A stretch of 64,000 nt of DNA from Oopsacas minuta (Eukaryota > Porifera > Hexactinellida > Lyssacinosida > Leucopsacidae): contig JAKMXF010000348.1 in the NCBI GenBank assembly GCA_024704765.1, positions 119,162 to 183,161 of the forward strand, given 5' to 3'. The notes beneath the pieces were generated by a model, which was given only the letters and a program-made list of their open reading frames with translations, was not told the DNA's origin and searched no databases. Shown here in pieces: positions 11,685-21,715 of this stretch (positions are counted from its first letter, which is position 1; each line of letters starts with the position of its first letter). A program made the translations under genes and the position numbers.

Positions 11685-12130
11685 CAAACAGTTGATATTG
11701 CAGTAATCTATATGCGTTACTATAGTTAGAATGGATTAGATTGTTTCATTAAATTTGTGTGCTTAGTACAAATCTATTAGAGACTCGATTCTAGCAAGCC
11801 AGTTTTCAAATTTAAATATCTCAAAGTTTTGTTTATTTTACCATAATATTTTAAACACATAAACGTCCATACAGCAGGAATACATGCCCCTGATTTCAGG
11901 AAAAAATAATTTGTTTAAGTATACTAAATTCATATGTGAACTATTGCTGCTTAGATGCACCAATTTCTATTAGAAAAAATTAAAGTTCATAAAATATAAA
12001 TTATTTTCAGAAACGTCCGTATCTCTTCTTTCGAATGACCTAAAAATATTTACATTCTGACTATGGGAAGTTGGTCAAATTAATGGTTGAAGTACTGCTG
12101 GTCGAATATTCAGCCAACTTCACACTCGTG
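11685..12130 (-). repeat. Right 446-bp terminal inverted repeat
   Basis: Reverse complement of 6115-6560 with the same length. It ends in CACTCGTG immediately before the second CTGAAAT. Confidence 0.9.
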
Positions 12131-12137
12131 CTGAAAT

Positions 12138-14113
12138 GTGCATATTGTAGTAATATATACTTGGCTGGACGATTTATTAATCATAGGTTCATCAATATCG
12201 TTCCCAGTTGAGAGGATATTGCGAATTTAATGATATGATGACGTAATATAAGAAAAATATGGAATTGACCATATTGGAGTGTGCCTACGCCTTTTGCCAA
12301 ATTAGGGCGGGGAGTGAGTTTTTGGAACTTGATATTGTTATTTTTGAATTCAGCACCCAAAGATTGTGTCAGATACCAAATTTAGTGCTAAGAATACAGA
12401 ATTGAATATATTTTCAGTCATACAATGTTCAGACTATGCATTTCTGACTGTGGTTTGGCTTGGTCGCGTCCGGGTAATAGTAGTCCGTGAATGCACAAAT
12501 AAATTTTGGTAAATATAGAAGTCAAATTTTTACTTATTACCGAATAATTCCACAATGTGCCTGAGGCGGCGCTAGGGCGCCGCTTCTAGCACTAAGTTTG
12601 AATTTTCACACTAGGTGTAGATAGGTAAGACCTCCCAAACACGAGTTGTAATTCGATGATGTGGAATTTGGTTGTTCACCACCCTGGACCCTTAAGTGAG
12701 TTGAAGATATGACTTTTGTAACTAGATGACTATATTTAGTCTTATGAATCGTTATTTTCTCAAGGTTACTCCCTTAGCCGTTGCGAGAAATGAATTCCAA
12801 TAAATGATCCATTGACCTAATCGAGCAATAACATGTGATTCCGACAGCTACTTCAAGTTCCATTCGTTTCTCTTCTACTGTTACTCTAGGATTGGTATAT
12901 GAAATTTCAAATTTTGTAATTGTTGGGAATTCATGAAATAATCACTGCTCTTTATGACTTTTCGAATCTTCATGCTTGTTGATGGACCCCTAACTTTGCT
13001 TGAATAGAATTCTTGTATAATATTCAAAAGGCATTAGCTGAGCCATGAGTGTATTCGCGTAATCTTATGTACTCTCCCAAGAAGATCCAGAGACTTTGGT
13101 TAAAGGTCTTAATTCTCACCCATTGGTAAATAAGTAGAATTCTTACTAGGATCTTTTACCTCTACCAGCAGTAGACTTGGGTTGCAAATTTATTTTAGAA
13201 ATATTCTTTACTTGGAAAAACAATCATCAGCTAGTGCTATTTCACAAGATGATGATTTCAAAGTGAAACATCGATACTTTTAAATTGAACCTCAGTTCAA
13301 GTCGAACAAAGGCCTCCATAAAACAAAGATCAACTTAGCTACCTATACTCCAATATAGATCCAAATTTGAGGATCAAATCCCTAGATTGGACCAGCGAGG
13401 GTAGGCAAAAAACCAGCATTTGGGACTGAATCCTGCAAATGCTAGGCAAGGGCCTTATTTGCAAGGCTGCAACCAAAATAGTAAAATTTTCGTTTGGACG
13501 AAATATATATGCCAAATACAAGTTGAGTATTTGGTTGGCTCATGAACATCAGTATTCGTAATTCTGTCGGCCAAATGGACAATGTGTAAATTATTTTATT
13601 ATTTGTTTATTTACTTATGTAACTGTACACATTGTAGGCAGTTTGTATGTGTGATTCCTGCTGTAACACATTAACTATGTTGTCTCTAGTGCATCGTGGT
13701 TTAAAATGGCAGTTGGCAAAGAATAGGTGTGTGTATGTGAGATAGCGATATGGAATATACTATTTGCATATGAAATAGTAAATTTCATAAGGCTATCCCA
13801 TTTATGCCTATTCCTATCATACCTAAGTAATTAGAATATTCGTCAATAATGCAAAGCCGACGCCACCAGTCCGGTTGGTACTATTATAGTCGTACCACTT
13901 TTTGGTGCATTCAGTAGTTTCTATGGTAAGCGAGATTTCAACCAAACCACTTTGATAAAACTGGTATGGTCAAATCGGATCTATTTTGACAAGACATGGC
14001 TAAGTGGAAATAACAATGTACCAGTGCTTTATCATTTATGAACAAGCCACAAACAATGGAGCTGAATCCTCTAATAAAACTCTGAAGTCCTACATAAAGA
14101 TTCTGTAACCTAA
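12138..14113. other. No gene recognised
   Basis: AT-rich sequence without convincing frames. About 12410-12470 (ACAATGTTCAG, then CTGACTGTGGTTTGGCT) matches the two flanks of the foldback element at 1-22 and 3912-3955 joined together, so it is a paralogue of that insertion site. A GC-rich hairpin, GGCGCTAGGGCGCC, lies at about 12570. About 13680-13770 is similar to about 61560-61630 (TTTAAAATGGCAGTT). Confidence 0.5.
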
Positions 14114-14115
14114 TA

Positions 14116-15448
14116 TAGGGTGTAACAAAAGTCTTGGCCGGTTGCATTATGGTGGCTCGCATAAAATATTTCAAGGTCACAATATCTAATTATCTTCCAA
14201 TATAATCACCACCTCTTTCTAAACCTAATTTCATTCGATTAGGCATCCCATTCACCCGGTTTCGAAGTAAGTTCGGTGAAATCGTCTTCCATGCCGTTTT
14301 TAGGTTTGCAATTAGGGCCTGAATCGTGGTGACCTGGCCCATTTCATCCAACCGTTCATATAAAATACCCCAAAGATTTTCAATCGGATTCAAGTCGGGG
14401 GAGTTAGCTGGCCACTCCCCTTTCTTCCAAAACCGAGGGAACTTCTCTGAACACCACTGCTGCGTGACATTGGCTGTGTGTGCGGGGGCACCATCCTGCA
14501 TGAACAGAAATTCTGAATTGTTTTCCAACATGGATCTCTCAATAACGGACCCCTTTTTAGCTTTACGAGCGATCGCATCCAGACAGGTTTTCTTCCATAT
14601 TTCGTTCCTATAGTAGGCTCCATTGACGGTCTGTTTTGGGGTACAATGTGCAGTTCTGACAGCGATCTGTGTGACATCATTCCCCAGACCATAATTTTCG
14701 CTGGGAATTTGACCTGAAAATAGGCTCAATATTTTGTGAACCAATTGCCCATACTCGATCATCCTGTCTGTTTGGCGAATGAAATAACTTAAAGGGTAAT
14801 TCATCAGGCCAGAACATATTATTCCAATCTTCGAAAGACCAATACCCATGATCCCGAGCGAATTTCAATCGATTTTCCTTGGTTTTTTGAGTAATAATTG
14901 GCCATTTGGGACGCTTATAGGGTCTGGCATCAAGCCTTTGTGCTAAGTGCCGCTGAATTGTCATGTGAGATATGAGGTTTCCTCTGATAGATAGTCTCCT
15001 CTACAATTTTCAGGTTGATTGCCCCCTTTTCCCCAAGGATTTCTTAATCAAAATTCGTGATACCCGTTTCAAAATTAGAGGCCGTCCAGATCGAGGCTTA
15101 GTCTCCACAGTCTCACCGCATTTGTGTCGACTCCACCATCTCCGTACTTATCTTACTCCAACATTTAGACGTGTAGCTACCTCTTTTTGAGTAATGCCTC
15201 CTTCAAGCATCCCAATTGCTTTAGAACGGAGCTCGACTCCGTGATCATCGACATTCATTTTCCCGAAAGAAACTGATAAGGTAAATATGCTAAAAAAATT
15301 CGAGAGCAGTGTTGAAGATATTCAATATGCCTATAGTATAAATGTAGTTACTATCAGTCAACTAGCATTTCCGCTGTATGCTATAATTACTAGTATATAT
15401 TAAATCCATCTACGATTGAGAACCGGCCAAGACTTTTGTTGCACCCTG
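14116..15448. mobile_element. Tc1-type transposon, DD37E spacing (copy 1)
   Basis: 1333 bp between TA dinucleotides (14114-14115 and 15449-15450). Ends: TAGGGTGTAACAAAAGTCTT on the left; the right end read inward is CAGGGTGCAACAAAAGTCTT. One transposase pseudogene fills the minus strand. Confidence 0.88.
14190..15258 (-). pseudogene. Tc1-family DD37E transposase, broken
   Basis: Reads from an ATG at 15258 through a paired-like HTH N-terminus (RSKAIGMLEGGITQKEVATR, then PRSGRP) to the catalytic domain. Catalytic blocks: WPDELPF, FMQDGAPAHTA and SPDLNPIENLW. Between the second D and the E I count 37 residues, three more than in the common DD34E elements such as Sleeping Beauty, so this is a DD37E-type transposase. 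Lesions: stops in the HTH linker (about 15150-15010) and a frameshift between the frames 14677-14964 and 14190-14849. Non-functional as it stands. Confidence 0.85.
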
Positions 15449-15452
15449 TATA

Positions 15453-15958
15453 TGGAGATTTATTGAAAATTTCAATAATATAATCACAGATTATGATATT
15501 GATTTTCAAAGGTTAGCCAATGGTCTGGCTACTACAAGAGGAACTAATTACAACACAAGGACGAAATTAGTTCGCAGAACAGGACTAAGAGAAATCTTAT
15601 TAATCAGACCAGCACTTCTCTACAATATCTTGAGGCAATGGCCTTCACAATTGTTAAGGAGAACCTTAATCCAGTAGAACCGTTAACAGTGCCCATTGAT
15701 AGTGCTTATCCACGACTTACTGGATTCTTTTTAAAGTGAGGATGATAATGATGAGTGTACTATATGTTTACAAGCCAGATCAGAAAAATTTCCTCTGTTA
15801 CATGACTATTGTGTGCATGCAGGATTTGCCAATCTTGTTCCAACCATTTATTTGAACTTCAGGCCGACCCCCTCAATTTGCAGGAGCAAAATCCGTAAAT
15901 CGAGTATTGAAGGTTTTCCAATAATTATAGCCAATTCAGATTTCTTCACTCTTTTTCA
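15453..15958 (+). pseudogene. Unidentified coding-like fragment with a CxxC motif
   Basis: Immediately right of the Tc1 element one frame is open for about 75 codons (FIENFNNIITDYDIDFQRLA, then TRTKLVRRTGLREILL) up to a TAG near 15680. After two stops another frame gives DDNDECTICLQARSEKFPLL, HDYCVHAGFANLVPTIY and FRPTPSICRS, ending at a TAA near 15958. The CxxC plus later Cys/His residues recall a RING-like or other zinc-binding fold, but the spacing does not match a RING finger I know. I do not recognise the protein. The left part of the same sequence may lie before the Tc1 element at 13950-14113. Confidence 0.3.
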
Positions 15959-15959
15959 C

Positions 15960-16619
15960 TAATTCACTTGTTCAACTTCACTATTTAATGGAATTTTATT
16001 CATCACCTTGTGTTTCGTTTTACTCTCCATAAACTTCTAATTATTTTATTCTATTACGTATAGTATTTAGTATAATATTAAAAAATTCAGGACAGATACC
16101 GAACTCAGGCGTATGACAGGTTCTGAACTCGGAATAATCATGGGACAGATTCCGAACAGTTTCGTCGTAGGACAGATTCCCGTAATATCGTTGTACAGAA
16201 TCAGGCGACTCATTTCATATCCTGGCTATACGGCGAATATTTGAAATTCTGCACTATAATATACATGAAAAAACTATATGACTGTTAGTTCACGCTATCT
16301 TGACTAAAGCTATGATATTTTCATAATTAGATATTTTATAGTCACACATTGCTCAATAAATAGATAACATCGATATACAAAATTGTAAAAAGTTTTTGAT
16401 GATTACATAAAAATAGCTGAAATTGAAGAATTTGAAGGGATTGTTTATGAATGGGTTATGTATTCACAACTGGTCTAGAATTTGTAATTTTCTGGTTGGA
16501 AGATTGCACCAATATGCGATTTAATATATGAAATTAAACATACATTTATGCTTATTACCCACTAAATCATACTAATATTAACTATCACTAGTGCACTATA
16601 CTTCCTTGCGCTACGCGGA
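15960..16619. other. No gene recognised
   Basis: AT-rich. Contains a short run of related phrases (about 16090-16200: ACAG.TTCCGAAC, repeated three to four times) but no open frame of interest. Confidence 0.45.
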
Positions 16620-16990
16620 TTCTAACACTTCGTGTCCGTACTCAGCCTTCGGCCCTCGCTTAGGACTATTCGTTTGTGATATTCGGAATCAGCGTACCCG
16701 ATTACCCCACAATAACCGTTGAAACCACGTTTCTAGGATAATTTTGAAATTTGTTTACTTTTTGTTTACTTTATATTCATATAAACAACTTTAATTTGTA
16801 TATGACAAATCCATAAGTGTGATTCGGATTCAGCATATTTGCTAACCTTTAGTCAAATTTAATGAAATTTGCATATTTTCTTGATTAACACCATAGATAT
16901 ATAGATGCATACATTTTTGCAAATACGAATTCAACATTCCATTTCAGCTTCCTTAGCAGCGGACAAACGGACGGACAGACAAACATAGCA
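16620..16990 (+). repeat. Dispersed repeat family C, copy near 16.7 kb
   Basis: Carries the phrases that recur around 40-44 kb: TTCGGAATCAGCGTACCCG and GATTACCCC at about 16685-16705, TTCATATAAACAAC at about 16780, GATTCGGATTCAGCAT at about 16820, and a tail CGGACAAACGGACGGACAGA at about 16960. No coding content. Confidence 0.6.
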
Positions 16991-17395
16991 GTGACTATGA
17001 TAGTATCTCCACTATTATCATTGTCACTGCAAATGTCCAATATTTCCAATGGAACTGGTACAGGTATGTCCTCTGAATGTGGAACTGGCGTAATGGCGGA
17101 CGGTACGCCTGGATACGCAAAAGTGGATTTATTCTTTTTTGTGATACCATCAATTTTCGTCATACAGAAATAACAATCCGAAAGAAGACACATTGGTTTT
17201 CTCCATATCATTGGAACCGCAAACGAGATTATATTTCTCTTCCCAGCATACCACAAGCGTCTTTCAGGCATTGTGTGGAGCCCACGGCTTATCTTGATCC
17301 CCAAGATGTCATCCAAAATAAGCGAAATACCAGGGTTCTACACCCGTTACGATTATTTTCAGGAGAATTTTACAAACCAGAGAAGCCATAAACAA
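16990..17395 (-). pseudogene. Fragment of a multicopy Cys-rich protein family (second copy)
   Basis: The minus strand reads ISFAVPMIWRKP, DCYFCMTKIDGI and PGVPSAITPVPHSEDIPVPV, which is colinear with FAIPMIWRES, DCYFCMVSIMGC and RPVPHCSDLPVPI in the copy at 21716-23400. Only this N-terminal third is left. Upstream (17300-17395) further family-like residues appear in other frames. The 3' side is replaced by the family C repeat. Confidence 0.62.
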
Positions 17396-17736
17396 TAAAA
17401 TGAATAAACTAAACTAAATGTCGAGTGGAATAAAACAAATTATAACTACTATTAGAGGAAATTTAGATCATTTAAGAAATTAAAACCAAATAAATTTGGA
17501 TAAGGGTGATGTGTAGAATTGAATTTAGAAATATTTTTGACCATGTAGTCAATTAAAAGATGGACATAACAAAAATAGAAATTTCTTATTGTTAGTACCC
17601 TTGAGAATGAAAAACATAGATAATTATTCCCAACATAAATCTACACTAGGCAAAAATAATAAAGAAAGAAGATCATCAAAAATGTTGTAAATCAGTGTAA
17701 TGAGCAAATTAAATATTCTATTCAAAATTGCATGAA
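17396..17736. other. No gene recognised
   Basis: AT-rich; no open frame or repeat noted. Confidence 0.45.
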
Positions 17737-18167
17737 GTCATATGAGATGGAACAATTTTGATAGCATAATCCAATTATACGGGTCTGTATAACCCTAGTA
17801 TGAACATTTCGATTGTAATATTTTTGACTAATTAGCATTTTGAATATTTGTGTCACAAGTGACATAATCACATATATAAAATAGTTGTGCACCATTTCGT
17901 ATGTGAAAAAATATATCGCAATAATCGACTTATTTCCGAATATACAAATATTTGCAAGTCAGCTTATAGAATCTCAGATGATTTTCAAACTTTATTCCAT
18001 TCTGATGTCAATATTCTAGTAATGTGCCTCTTCTGCCACATGTGGCACAAATATTAAGATGCTATTATGTCAACGAAATATGCTCTACACAGTTCGAAAT
18101 ATACATAATGAGGTAAAACAGACTAGTATTATTCAAATATGCTATCAGAATTGTTCCATCTCATTTG
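17737..18167. repeat. Degenerate inverted-repeat element (about 430 bp)
   Basis: ATGAGATGGAACAATTTTGA at about 17750 pairs with TCAGAATTGTTCCATCTCAT at about 18142, and an inner pair around 17830-17862 and 18025-18065 (TAGCATTTTGAATATTTGTG against its imperfect complement) continues the fold. No coding capacity; an old MITE-like hairpin. Confidence 0.6.
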
Positions 18168-18469
18168 AGGTTTGTGAAAATAGGAATTGAATATGTAATT
18201 ATTTCATTATGGTTATAAATATCGAATTATTAAAATTTTCAAGGATTTAGTCAGGATAATATTATCTAACACAGTCATATAGTTTTTTCAGGTATACTAT
18301 CACATTGATATTCAAAAATTCGCCGTATAGGCAGGATAAGTAATCATACATTTAGTTGTGCTTAAATACTTATACTCGTTTAGTGTATATCTGCAATACA
18401 ATACTACGAACAATCTAATGTGAGGAAGAGGTTAATGTTAAGTAAGAGAATATAGTGTCAGTTTTCGAT

Positions 18470-19480
18470 ATCTCTTTTTTGTCTGTCCTGCAACATTTTG
18501 ATCTGACTGTATGTCCAGATTCCCTACTTGATTCACAAGTCACCATTCTCCGATAACCTACAGAAAATGGATCACTTGGTGAGGCAAATCTTAAAAACTA
18601 TCCATTGAATTTCTTTCGAAACTAAATTGTGTTTTGGGACAATATTTCTGGGTATTTTCTAAGTAATTTTTAGCAAGATTCTGTTCCTTTTTCAGATATC
18701 GATTTCAACTCGAATCTCGAGTTGTATTGGCGGAATAATTCCTCTGAGTGTGTTAATAACTTGTGTCAAGTTAAGTTAATCTATCCAATGGGAACAATCC
18801 AATATATAGAGGTGGGTATCTTGACGCAAGTTCGTCAATTCCAGGGTTGACTTTCATGGCTGAATTTAACACTCCCAGTATAGCAGCAAGCTGTGTGTGT
18901 ATCTTTGACAATGCAGGTGGATGAGGAATTGCCACTGTCGATAGAACACACGAGAGATAACCTGAGTTATCGGAAAAGGATCTTCGAGCAACATTTCCTG
19001 TTGACGTTGTACCGCCACTAGAATCAGGTTAGTCAACTTTCGGGCCAGTGTGTTCCTGCATCAGCCCTTGAATATACTTCATAGACTATTATATAAGTTG
19101 TACTTTAGTTGACCTATAAGTTGTCCTTAAGTTAACCAACGCTTTCAATATGAAGGTGGTTAACTAACTTACTCACTGTAAATTCAATTATATACTCACC
19201 TAAAGATACATATGTACGAATGAGGTGGAGAGGCTGAGTTAATGTTGATGATAGATAGGTGTATGAGTAATGCGATAGCGTTCATCAGATGGGAGTGTAA
19301 AGAATGAATCAGCATAATCGATCTCTGATAATATTTGGGCGTGGTACATGATGATTCTATTGATGGGGAACCATCAACTACTAGAGCACTGTCCTTTAGA
19401 TCTTTACGTATGGCAATGCACATCTGACAGCTTGCCAGCACCAGAAAGGATAGCCTCCATCTTCCCATCAAACATTAAGC
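18470..19480 (-). pseudogene. Element-like family B (GGTTSxGN / CxxC..GH), copy 1
   Basis: Minus-strand fragments in order: ASCQMCIAIRKDLKDSALVV and DGSPSIE (about 19440-19350); GLMQEHTGPKVD then SGGTTSTGNVARRSFSD (about 19080-18980); LSKIHTQLAAILGVLNSAMK (about 18900-18850); and RFASPSDPFSV followed by TCESS.ESGHTVRSKCC (about 18590-18510), a degraded CxxC...GH knuckle. Copy 2 at 61866-62830 keeps CQMC...KDLKD and DILIRLTLQSD...TCEQCSQSGHT; copy 3 near 25.2 kb keeps GGTTSKGNIV. The family resembles a multicopy transposase-like protein of invertebrates, which I cannot name. Many stops. Confidence 0.48.
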
Positions 19481-19489
19481 GATAAATAT

Positions 19490-20263
19490 CTACAAGAACT
19501 AATCATGTTCTGTTGTTATCCATTCAGTATGGGATGATTAAATCTTGCATAAATGTGCGTATATTTCTTTCACTCTCCTTAACTGCACAAAGAAAGATAG
19601 GCCTCTGAGAGAATAGAGAAAAAAGAGAATCATTCTGCTAAATAACTTCGCCTCAAGTAGTATGAATGGGGATTGATTAAAAGCAGAATAGAATTCAATT
19701 TTTAGTACTTGTGTTGGTATGTTGCCGGTTGTAGATACCCCTTATCTACAGTAACAAGCCTCTCTTTAATATTTCTTAATCCGCCATTAACAGTTTTTCC
19801 TTTGTAATCTAACGCTCGCGCTGCAATTACGATGTCTCGAGTGTTTCACAGATTCAATTTCTCGCTACAGTTCCAAAATAGAAGATAACCTGGTTAATTG
19901 TCGCGGGAATGATAACTGGAGCAGAGGCTTTCTTACATAACGTTCTGAAGACTTAGAACAAGCCTTAACAGATCGATATTCCCAAGGAAGTGTTGCAGTC
20001 CTCCACCCGTTGTTTAAGTACACTATAGATTTCTTTGATGTTTCATATTAGAAAGAACTATCTTCACATTATAAGTTACAGATTGTATCAGATCTTATTC
20101 AATGTCCAAGCTATCAACGACTTTACTCACTATTGAGAAAACGTCATACTCATTTTGTTTGAGTATATATGTTACGTTACTGCGGTTCTGTGGCAATAGG
20201 GCCTGAGCCATTGATATGATTGCAAGTGAATACTATCGAGTTGATAAACATTTTCGATGCTTA
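19490..20263. other. No gene recognised
   Basis: No supportable frame, terminal repeat or structured RNA seen. Confidence 0.45.
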
Positions 20264-20265
20264 TA

Positions 20266-21044
20266 CCGGGTGGTCCAAAATAGACTATACCCAAATTCTT
20301 TCCCCAACTGTTCAGGCAATATTTTATGAAAGAATGAAATTATCCATATATGTTAGTAACATAATTCGATATATATCCCATGAATACAGATCCCTAGCTT
20401 GAAAACTTTCGGGTTTAGAGGAAGTACTCGATGTGGCCAAAATCACATTCTTGGACATTTTTGAGTAGCAACGCGAAATTCTGGAAAACTGACTTCAGAA
20501 CCTCTTTGTTTTTTCACCGTAATTTCTAGCACAATATTCGTTTTCAGCTGCTCAAGTATTCGGAACAAGTGGATATCTTCTTTCATAACACTCATCAGCG
20601 ATGTTCATGGAATAACGAGTGTTTGACTCTTCTTTTTGGTCGATCGGCTGGGAGATGCGTTAACATAATTTCCGATCTGCTCTTTAACGGCCGTGTCACA
20701 CAGTTTCTTCCTTCCTGAGTAGACCCCACGACCTTGGATCTTTGGTCTGAGGCTGCTGAGCTTCCCTTCTATCTTCAATTTCCGCACCCACAAGAATATC
20801 AAGTATTTTACTGGGCTTTATCGGTCTCAAATTTTGTTAGGAATTCATTTATTACTGTCTTGAGGCTGTGACACTCCAGATACCGTACAGTACAGAAGGT
20901 TCTCATCTCGAGGGTCCATTTGTTGTTTCTCTTTACAACAAGGGATAGATCTAGCATATCTAAAAATGACTTTTGGTTAATACAAGATATTGAGACTGGG
21001 CAGCCTAAAATATGTTTAGGTACATTCTTTTTTGGACCACCCTG
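20266..21044. mobile_element. Mariner/Tc1-superfamily deletion derivative
   Basis: 779 bp flanked by TA (20264-20265 and 21045-21046). Ends: CCGGGTGGTCCAAAATAGAC on the left; the right end read inward is CAGGGTGGTCCAAAAAAGAA. Only the N-terminal part of a transposase remains inside, so the catalytic domain has been lost by internal deletion. Confidence 0.75.
20440..20810 (-). pseudogene. Mariner-like transposase N-terminal fragment
   Basis: The minus strand reads FLWVRKLKIEGKLSSLRP, GRKKLCDTAVKEQIGNYVNA and SPSRSTKKKSQTL, which is the linker and second HTH of an IS630/mariner-type transposase (the SPxRSxxK..QxLGIS pattern). Traces of the following residues appear in a shifted frame to about 20440. 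There is no DDE/D motif. Confidence 0.55.
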
Positions 21045-21046
21045 TA

Positions 21047-21715
21047 AATGAATTTGTAAAAATCATAACTCCAAAATACGTGGTTAAGAAAAGGAATTAC
21101 AGTACTCAGCAGAAGAACCATTTGCCTAGTAATGAAAAGTAAGAATGGAATTTAGGTATTGATACCATGTTGCGGATGGAAGCGCATCTATCTATTTTTA
21201 TATGTTGTATATAATCCATTAAAGGTAAATCTTGGGAAATTTCTAATCTATCCAAAGCTATCTATTGTATTGCGGCATTTTGGAAATCCAGAAATACTTA
21301 TATATTTTAGATATTTGTGATCTACTTCAACGACTAAATTTGGAATACCCATAATTAATTCTGACAATACATAGGTATAGTTTGAACAATTAGATGATGT
21401 ATTGATTCTTTTTGAGAGTAAGAATAACACAGGCCTACACTTTTTAGTTGTATTGATTTTATCAACTGATATATACTAATTCTGTGTTGTTGATTCCGAT
21501 TATTTAGTCAGTTTCTTCCTAATACGTCAAGTTATCTCACAATCCTATTACTACATTTATAGAACAAAATTGGTTTCAACACTTATATGTTATATTGGAT
21601 CAATTAACTTCTGAAAATATCACCATGTCATTCACTAAGAATAATGATATAATTGTTAATAATATGAATGGAAGAAAGTGATACTATGAACATGTAATAT
21701 GAGCACTATTCAATC
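21047..21715. other. No gene recognised
   Basis: AT-rich, no frames that look coding; lies downstream of the minus-strand gene at 21716. Confidence 0.45.

Larger units (their letters stand above)
6115..12130. mobile_element. Long-TIR DNA transposon carrying a DDE transposase and an OTU protease ORF
   Basis: A 6016-bp element. Its ends are 446-bp inverted repeats (6115-6560 and 11685-12130) that I could align base for base over long stretches without seeing a difference. It is flanked by a perfect 7-bp duplication, CTGAAAT, at 6108-6114 and 12131-12137. Everything coding inside runs on the plus strand: an N-terminal region (7404-8736), a DDE-type transposase (8733-10320) and an OTU ORF (10420-11208). 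It sits next to the gypsy-type remnant. Long TIRs plus a 7-bp duplication point to a MULE-like or P-like group; I cannot name the family with certainty. Confidence 0.88.
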
